Shown here piece after piece: positions 41,619 to 41,619 of a stretch of 41,619 nucleotides of DNA. A program made the position numbers and the translations under genes. The DNA comes from an uncultured Clostridia bacterium. GTDB taxonomy: Bacteria; Bacillota; Clostridia; Christensenellales; Borkfalkiaceae. Below the pieces are notes generated by a model, which searched no databases, was not told where the DNA came from, and saw only the letters and a program-made list of their open reading frames with translations. How positions within the stretch are numbered: position 1 is the stretch's first letter; each line of letters begins with the position of its first letter. The stretch spans positions 1 through 41,619 of the forward strand of contig CANQMQ010000014.1 in assembly GCA_947625025.1 (NCBI GenBank), in the 5' to 3' direction.

Positions 41619-41619
41619 G

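Overview
The window is a 41.6-kb piece of a bacterial chromosome that looks like a GC-rich member of the Clostridia (Bacillota). The pointers are the ytxC–thrS–infC–rpmI–rplT gene order, a T-box threonyl-tRNA synthetase leader, a type III pantothenate kinase, an ECF-type vitamin transporter subunit, a DUF4364/TSCPD pair and strong GGAGG ribosome binding sites with sigma-A type promoters. The lineage assignment is inference; there is no rRNA gene here. I see no prophage, CRISPR array, transposase or defence locus. Almost everything is core metabolism and translation, tightly packed with many 4-base ATGA overlaps.

Layout. (1) 1-860: an A/T-richer, probably acquired HD-domain gene (+). (2) 861-7733: a seven-gene minus-strand operon from one consensus promoter: membrane protein, SAM methyltransferase, Hsp33 chaperone, TPR protein, helical-repeat protein, M14 peptidase, tadA. 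(3) 7753-10626: asd-dapA-dapB (+) with its own promoter and terminator. (4) 10627-10771: tRNA-Thr(GGT), whose promoter sits inside the terminator of the next operon. (5) 10808-14156: GH3 beta-glucosidase and ROK glucokinase, apparently transcribed as a leaderless mRNA. (6) 14168-21210: a six-gene operon purA-dapF-pyrG-dapL-malQ-mscL. (7) 21334-24822: a Nudix gene (+), then infC-rpmI-rplT with an attenuator leader, and trmH-yebC behind a terminator. (8) 24869-27181: thrS with a full T-box. (9) 27178-30415: divergent ytxC and leuS, both starting at or next to their predicted transcription start. (10) 30455-34205: a pantothenate-type ECF S subunit, coaX, hom and, after a terminator, an ATP-grasp ligase. 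(11) 34317-37140: small proteins, a Nudix pyrophosphatase, an HPr-like protein without the catalytic histidine, DUF4364 and TSCPD. (12) 37154-41619: divergent purH with L-serine dehydratase, a DUF1294 membrane protein, a HAD phosphatase whose 3' end is duplicated, and the last codons of a gene that runs off the right edge.

How the genes fit together. Asd, DapA, DapB, DapL and DapF are all present, giving the complete aminotransferase route from aspartyl phosphate to meso-diaminopimelate, split over two operons 6 kb apart; Hom takes the same semialdehyde towards threonine, methionine and isoleucine. Threonine supply is sensed by the thrS T-box, whose predicted specifier codon (ACC) and acceptor-pairing bulge (TGGA) match the anticodon (GGT) and TCCA 3' end of the tRNA-Thr gene in the same window. 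GH3 plus glucokinase and MalQ handle glucosides and alpha-glucans.

Nothing here is a dramatic new multi-gene system. The signals most worth following are the leaderless or near-leaderless starts at GH3, leuS and ytxC, the Crh-like HPr without His15, the terminator/promoter overlap at tRNA-Thr, the terminators placed directly before trmH and the ATP-grasp gene, the structured leader of the pantothenate operon, and the HAD 3'-end duplication with inserted palindromic repeats.
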